Of a DNA stretch of 35,087 nucleotides, positions 31,156-35,087 are shown piece by piece. The position numbers and the translations under genes are program-made. Source of the DNA: Candidatus Eisenbacteria bacterium (GTDB lineage: Bacteria; Eisenbacteria; RBG-16-71-46; SZUA-252). Position 1 is the stretch's first letter; each line of letters opens with the position of its first letter. The notes below the pieces were generated by a model. The model did no database searches. It was not told the DNA's origin and saw nothing but the letters and a program-made list of their open reading frames with translations. The stretch spans positions 1 through 35,087 of the forward strand of contig DASTBC010000146.1 in assembly GCA_035712245.1 (NCBI GenBank), given 5' to 3'.

Positions 31156-32406
31156 TTACTCGTCGATCAGCTGGTAGACCGACGTCCAGAAGTCGAACGT
31201 CACGGCCGGGGTGTCCAGCAGGTCCGGACGGCGCTGGGCCATCAGCACTCCGACCAGGTCCTCCCTCGGATCCACGTACCATGACGTTCCGAAGGCCCCA
31301 TCCCATCCGAACCGGCCCGGATCCTCGGCGACGTCGGAGCGTGATGTCGTCACCGACATGCCGATACCCCAGCCGCGCGTGCTCCAGAAGTCCTCGAAGA
31401 AGGGCGAAGCCGCCTTCTGCTCGGGGGTGATGTGATCCATGGTCATCAGCTCGACCGAGGGGCGCGAGAGAATGCGCACCGGGCCGAGTGCGCCATGGTT
31501 CCGCATCATCCGGCCGAACGCGAGGAGATCATCCACCGTCGACACGAGCCCGCCGCCGCCCGACTCGAAGAGGGGCGGACGCGAGTAATGCCCGCTTCGC
31601 GCTTCATCCAGGACGGTGAGCTCGGGGCGGGGGAAGTTGGTTCCATAGCAGGTTGGGAGCCGGTGAATCTTGTCCTCGGCCACCCAGAACCCGGTGTCGT
31701 CCATCCCCAGCGGTTCGAAGACGCGCTCGCGGAGGAAGGAAGCGAGCGACTGCCCGGATACCCGAGCGATCAGCACGCCGGCGATCTCGAGCCCCATGTG
31801 ATAGAGCCACCGCTCGCCGGGCTGATGGGCGAGCGGGAGCTTGCCGAGACGGCTCATCAGCTCGTCGCCGGACGCCGTGAAGGGCCAAGTGCTGAGAGGG
31901 AGACCCGCTTCGACCATGGCGGCATAGAGCGGGCTGTTCGGCGCGATGAACTCCACCTCGCCGTAGCCCGACCGAAAGGTCAGGAGGTCTCGAACGGTGA
32001 TCCGGCGGGTTGCAGGGACCGTGTCGCCGAGCGGGCTGTGGATCGTGCGCAGAACCCTGCGGTCCGCGAGCTCGGGAAGCCACTTGTCGACCGGGTCGTT
32101 CAGCCGGATCTTGCACTCCTCGACCAGGATCATGGCGGCGACCGCCGTGATGGGCTTCGTCATGGATGCGAGGCGAAAGATCGTGTCCCGCCGCATCGGC
32201 GTCCCACCCTCGAAGGCGAACGTTCCGAGCGTCTCCACGTGCTCTCGGCCGCGGTGCCAGACGAGGGCGACGAGACCGGGAATCCGGCTCTCCTCGAGGT
32301 GACGACGCAAGGTGGTCTGCAGTCGAGCGATGCGGACACGCGAGAATCCGCCGCGGGTGGCGGTGAGAGGAGGCTGGAGAAGACTCTCGTGGGCGGGAGC
32401 ATGCAT
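31156..32406 (-). CDS. Serine hydrolase of the beta-lactamase/EstB (class C-like) family
   Basis: The 416 residues from ATG 32404-32406 (GGAGGG upstream) hold the nucleophile motif S-M-T-K at 81-84 and Tyr202 of the YxN-like motif (here Y-H-M). A C-terminal FGWDGAFGTSW lies where the KTG box sits. There is no signal peptide, so a cytoplasmic esterase or peptide hydrolase is more likely than a secreted beta-lactamase. The ELDEARSGHYSRPP-like segment and GGGGLVSTVDDLLAFGRMM are typical. It lies downstream of exonuclease III on the same strand with a 128-bp gap. Confidence 0.85.
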   Translation of the reverse strand: MHAPAHESLLQPPLTATRGGFSRVRIARLQTTLRRHLEESRIPGLVALVWHRGREHVETLGTFAFEGGTPMRRDTIFRLASMTKPITAVAAMILVEECKIRLNDPVDKWLPELADRRVLRTIHSPLGDTVPATRRITVRDLLTFRSGYGEVEFIAPNSPLYAAMVEAGLPLSTWPFTASGDELMSRLGKLPLAHQPGERWLYHMGLEIAGVLIARVSGQSLASFLRERVFEPLGMDDTGFWVAEDKIHRLPTCYGTNFPRPELTVLDEARSGHYSRPPLFESGGGGLVSTVDDLLAFGRMMRNHGALGPVRILSRPSVELMTMDHITPEQKAASPFFEDFWSTRGWGIGMSVTTSRSDVAEDPGRFGWDGAFGTSWYVDPREDLVGVLMAQRRPDLLDTPAVTFDFWTSVYQLIDE

Positions 32407-32534
32407 GGGACGGGCCCTCCGGGTTGTCCCATGAAGGATGACTCAGGCGGACAGCGCTCGCGATGGTACGAAGGTAACGTGCCGGAAGGGACCAATGGCC
32501 ACCGGCACCGGGCTCACGTCAGCCCGGAGGTTGC

Positions 32535-33407
32535 TCACCGTTTCCTGGCGGCGATTCGCTGGTCGGCTCCGGTCCATCCCGCATCGAACGGATGCCCGGG
32601 CTGATCCACGTCCACGACCACGGGCGCGTGGTCCGAGGGCGTGGGCTTTCCCTTGCGGGCCTCGCGATCGATCTCCGTCCACATCGAACGCTCGGCGACG
32701 GACCGGGTCGCCAGCAGGTGATCGATTCGCATGCCGAAGTTCTTGTAGAAGTCCCCGGCGCGGTAGTCCCACCAAGAGAAACGCCCGGGCTCGGGGTGGT
32801 GCCGGCGGTAGACGTCCTGGAGACCCCACTCGAGCAGCCGTGAGAACGCCTCCCGCTCGCGAGGGGACACGTGCGTTCCTCCATGACACGCCCGCGGGTC
32901 CCAGACGTCCGCGTCGTCCGGCGCCACATTGAAATCTCCACCGAGCACCATGGGCTCGGCAGGTTTCACTCCCTCATCGAGCCATCGCCGAAGCCGGGCA
33001 TACCAGAGCAGCTTCGCCTCGTAAAAAGGCGAGCCGACCGACCTGCCGTTCGGCGCGTAGACGCTCACCACGCGAACGCCACCGCACATCGCGGCGATCA
33101 TCCGAGCCTCGGCGAGCGGCTCGTCATCCCCGACGTCCTCGGTGCGCGCCGTCCGGAGCGGATCCCCGAAGTTCCTCACGACCGACTCGATCCCGCAGCG
33201 GCTCGCGATGGCCACGCCGTTCCACCGCCCCTCGCCGTGGTGCGCCAGCTCGTAGCCGGCCTCCCGGAACGCCGCCACCGGAGCGTCCGCGTCCTTGAGT
33301 TTCGTCTCCTGCATCAAGAGAACGTCGGGCCGGGCGCGATCGAGCCACCACTGGACCTTTTCCAGGCGCGCCTTGAGGGAGTTCACGTTCCAGGTGGCGA
33401 TCCTCAT
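32535..33407 (-). CDS. xthA: Exodeoxyribonuclease III / AP endonuclease
   Basis: This is a base-excision repair enzyme that cuts at abasic sites and degrades DNA from 3' ends, using Mg2+. It has 290 residues from ATG 33405-33407 with GGGAG upstream. The EEP-family motifs are intact: RIATWNVNSLKARL, LLMQETK (metal-binding Glu34), SVYAPNG, LGGDFNVAPDDADVWD, RIDHLLAT and the closing SDHAPVVVDV. It is slightly longer than the E. coli enzyme (268). Divergent from the gene at 33526. Confidence 0.93.
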   Translation of the reverse strand: MRIATWNVNSLKARLEKVQWWLDRARPDVLLMQETKLKDADAPVAAFREAGYELAHHGEGRWNGVAIASRCGIESVVRNFGDPLRTARTEDVGDDEPLAEARMIAAMCGGVRVVSVYAPNGRSVGSPFYEAKLLWYARLRRWLDEGVKPAEPMVLGGDFNVAPDDADVWDPRACHGGTHVSPREREAFSRLLEWGLQDVYRRHHPEPGRFSWWDYRAGDFYKNFGMRIDHLLATRSVAERSMWTEIDREARKGKPTPSDHAPVVVDVDQPGHPFDAGWTGADQRIAARKR

Positions 33408-33487
33408 CGCGCTCCCATCATACCCGGTCGGCAGGTTCGGGACATGACCGGAGCCGCGGGCTGATCCCAAGATTCGGATGGGCAGCA

Positions 33488-33517
33488 TTGACTCCGATCA
33501 TGCGACTCGGACAGAAT
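33488..33517 (+). promoter_or_regulatory. Promoter TTGACT-18-CAGAAT for the His-rich protein gene
   Basis: TTGACT (33488-33493) and CAGAAT (33512-33517) are 18 bp apart in the divergent gap. Transcription would start near 33524, essentially at the ATG (33526), and no ribosome-binding site precedes that ATG, so the mRNA may be leaderless. CATGCGACTC occurs twice here (33499-33508, 33525-33534). Confidence 0.4.
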
Positions 33518-33525
33518 AGTCGAGC

Positions 33526-33894
33526 ATGCGACTCCTCCTGAGGGGCCTGAGCCTGACCGTGCTGTGCGCGTGGTTCCTGTCCGCCGCGACAGGCGAGCTT
33601 CTTCGGTGGCACGTCGCGAGCGAGCACTCGGAGCTCGGCCATCATCACGATCACGGTTCCGCGAACGACCCCGCCGGGAACGCCTGGACCTCCCAGGGGC
33701 ATGAGCACCCGTCTCTTCCGCAGCAGGAATCCCCCTACGTGAAGTTCTCCAGGCTTCAGCCGCAGGTGCTTCCATCAGCCCCCGCACGGTTCCAGGAGTC
33801 CGCCGGGCCCGAAGGCAGACCTCCTCTGGGCCACGATCCCGCCGAGCAGAGAAAGCCGCCTCACCTCGATCGTTTTCCCATCCTCCTGATCTGA
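33526..33894 (+). CDS. Small secreted His-rich protein, probable metal-handling
   Basis: The 122 residues start with a hydrophobic signal-like segment (1-22). Next comes a His/Asp cluster (WHVASEHSELGHHHDHGSAN, about 28-47, and SQGHEHPS near 56-63), then a Pro/Gln-rich tail. His-rich small proteins like this often precede cation efflux genes and bind Co, Zn, Ni or Cu. The next gene is a CzcC/CusC-like outer-membrane factor, which supports a metal role. The metal cannot be named. Confidence 0.65.
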   Translation: MRLLLRGLSLTVLCAWFLSAATGELLRWHVASEHSELGHHHDHGSANDPAGNAWTSQGHEHPSLPQQESPYVKFSRLQPQVLPSAPARFQESAGPEGRPPLGHDPAEQRKPPHLDRFPILLI

Positions 33895-33901
33895 GCGAAC
33901 C

Positions 33902-33921
33902 ACCCCTGACGCGTCAGGGGT
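33902..33921. terminator. Perfect 20-bp palindrome between the His-rich gene and the efflux gene
   Basis: ACCCCTGACGCGTCAGGGGT is a perfect inverted repeat with no spacer; as RNA it would fold with a 4-base CGCG loop. It starts 8 bp after the stop of the small gene and lies 40 bp before the next start. No T-tract follows. It may be an attenuator, an mRNA-stabilising hairpin or an operator for a dimeric regulator. Confidence 0.4.
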
Positions 33922-33960
33922 CGTGCCTCAGCTCGCCCTCAACGCTCGATCGGAGGAGTC

Positions 33961-35087
33961 ATGCTGCGCCAGATTCTGCTCGGAATCCTGTTCCTTGCGT
34001 TCATACCGGCCGCCCACGCCCAGAATCGTGTGAGCGAAGCGGAGTTCCTGTCCGTGCTTCACGAAGACGGTCCCGCCTTCGCTTCGCTCACCGAACGCCT
34101 CGGAGCCGCCCGAGCGGCGCGTTCGCGGGCGGGGCTCCTCTCCAATCCCACGATCAGCTTCGAGCACGAGGCTCCGGGTAAGGCGGAGCAAACCACGTGG
34201 AGGCTCGCCTGGACTCCTCCGCTCGACGCGGGGCGTGGCGCGGGGAAGCGATCGGCCGAAGCCGGCGTCCAGTCGGCGGAGCGTCAGCTCGAGGCCGATC
34301 GTTTGCGGCTTCGGTCACAGCTGCGCCAGGCGTTCGCGGACTGGGCCCTCGGCCAGGAGCGGCGAGATACCGCCGTCTCCCACCTCGAGTCGATCCGCCG
34401 GCTCGCGGACCAGATGAGGGTGCGCGCGCGGTCCGGGGAGGAGTCCGGGCTCGCCTCGCGGCGCGTGTCCCTCGCGGCTCTCGAGGTCGAGGCCGAAGCC
34501 GCTCGAGCCGAGGCCGAGGCCGCTCGCTTCCGAGCGCTCGCGCTGTCGTGGAACCCGAGCCTCCTCCCCGCGTCACTCCCCGCCCGCCCGCCCTTGCCCG
34601 CACTCGCCGACACGGTCGCGACGACGCGCCCCGATATCCTCGCTCTGGAACGCGAGGTGGAGCAGAGCGAGTGGGAGGTCCAGCACCAGGGGCGCTTCCT
34701 GAGCGCTCCGGAGCTCTCGTTCGGATGGGAGCGGATCCGGGGACAGGGGGAGAAGGCGGAAGGACCGGTCTTCGGCGCGAGCTGGGACGTGCCCCTGTTC
34801 GACCGGAAGCAGCCGGGAAGGATCGAAGCGGCCGCGCGCCTCATCGCCGCGCGAGGTCGGTTGGAGATCGTCCGCGCGCGAGCCGAACGGGAGCGCGCCG
34901 CCGCGCGCGCCGCCTACGCGCGTCTACGCGCGTCGGCGCTGGGAGCGATCGAGACCGCCGGCGAAGGGGATCAGGTGATCGATAGCGCGGCCGCGAGGTT
35001 CCGCCTGGGAGAGAGCCGGCTGACCGATCTTCTCGAGACCCTGCGCTCCGTGCTCGCGGCCAGGCTCGCGGCGATCGAGCTCTACGC
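33961..35087 (+). CDS. TolC/CzcC-family outer-membrane efflux protein (partial, runs off right edge)
   Basis: The frame is open from ATG 33961 (GGAGGAG upstream) to the window end, 375 codons. A signal peptide (1-20, ending A-H-A) leads to a helical protein rich in Ala, Glu and Arg. Its two long heptad-like helix pairs (about 70-190 and 255-355) are typical of TolC-type factors. ARAARSRAGLLSNPTISFEH is the family's N-terminal signature, and DRKQPGRIEAAARL marks the second repeat. It is most like the CzcC/CusC partners of RND metal pumps; pump genes would be expected to follow outside the window. Confidence 0.88.
   Translation, partial: MLRQILLGILFLAFIPAAHAQNRVSEAEFLSVLHEDGPAFASLTERLGAARAARSRAGLLSNPTISFEHEAPGKAEQTTWRLAWTPPLDAGRGAGKRSAEAGVQSAERQLEADRLRLRSQLRQAFADWALGQERRDTAVSHLESIRRLADQMRVRARSGEESGLASRRVSLAALEVEAEAARAEAEAARFRALALSWNPSLLPASLPARPPLPALADTVATTRPDILALEREVEQSEWEVQHQGRFLSAPELSFGWERIRGQGEKAEGPVFGASWDVPLFDRKQPGRIEAAARLIAARGRLEIVRARAERERAAARAAYARLRASALGAIETAGEGDQVIDSAAARFRLGESRLTDLLETLRSVLAARLAAIELY

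Noticed and set aside
1-35087. CRISPR arrays, tRNA and rRNA genes
   Set aside because: No regularly spaced repeats, no cloverleaf-like tRNA sequence ending in CCA context and no rRNA-like stretch were found by eye; a covariance-model search would settle short RNAs.

Overview
The window is about 35 kb of high-GC bacterial DNA with dense gene packing, frequent GTG/TTG starts and many 4-base ATGA/GTGA start-stop overlaps. It encodes several lipoproteins, a TolC/CzcC-type outer-membrane efflux protein and a Ser/Thr kinase fused to TPR repeats. This suggests a diderm soil or sediment bacterium from a group such as Acidobacteriota, Gemmatimonadota or Eisenbacteria. That placement is inferred from gene style only; no rRNA or tRNA gene was seen.

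Layout. (1) 1-2230: the tail of an unknown gene, a strong hairpin, and on the minus strand a small ribosomal-peptide locus. It holds a LanC cyclase with its own TTGACA promoter, a 23-codon mini-ORF with a near-ideal ribosome-binding site, and a 71-residue lanthipeptide-like precursor whose core repeats (S/T)-C every four residues. No dehydratase is in view. (2) 2231-4350: a BlaI-type repressor and BlaR1-type M56 metalloprotease pair, with two BlaI-like operators 33 bp apart. (3) 4400-9340: a conserved hypothetical protein, a nitroreductase, a secreted lipoprotein, a kinase-TPR protein, and a probable insertion-sequence scar next to a gene tail. (4) 9489-18261: a ten-gene minus-strand operon for anaerobic benzoyl-CoA degradation. 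It encodes a TetR regulator, Had, Oah, an SDR, Dch, the four benzoyl-CoA reductase subunits and a small CxxC protein. (5) 18298-22800: a decayed copy of a Cys-rich lipoprotein, a three-gene operon (aspartyl-protease-like lipoprotein, FAD amine oxidase, membrane protein) and two lone genes. (6) 22847-33400: a CorA-like protein with a GMS motif, a membrane/spermidine-synthase fusion, a TolB-like protein, the intact Cys-rich lipoprotein, a tandem DUF1801 protein, an APC permease coupled to an exported methyltransferase, a beta-lactamase-fold hydrolase and exonuclease III. (7) 33488-35087: a His-rich small secreted protein followed by a CzcC-like outer-membrane protein that runs off the window, probably the start of a heavy-metal efflux operon.

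Working together: the benzoyl-CoA genes make a complete module from ring reduction by ATP-dependent BcrCBAD, through diene hydration (Dch) and oxidation (Had), to hydrolytic ring opening (Oah). The SDR may take the 3-hydroxypimelyl-CoA product one step further. The ferredoxin, its reductase and the benzoate-CoA ligase are not in the window. The features least explained by known systems are the dehydratase-less LanC/precursor locus and the two-copy Cys-rich lipoprotein family.
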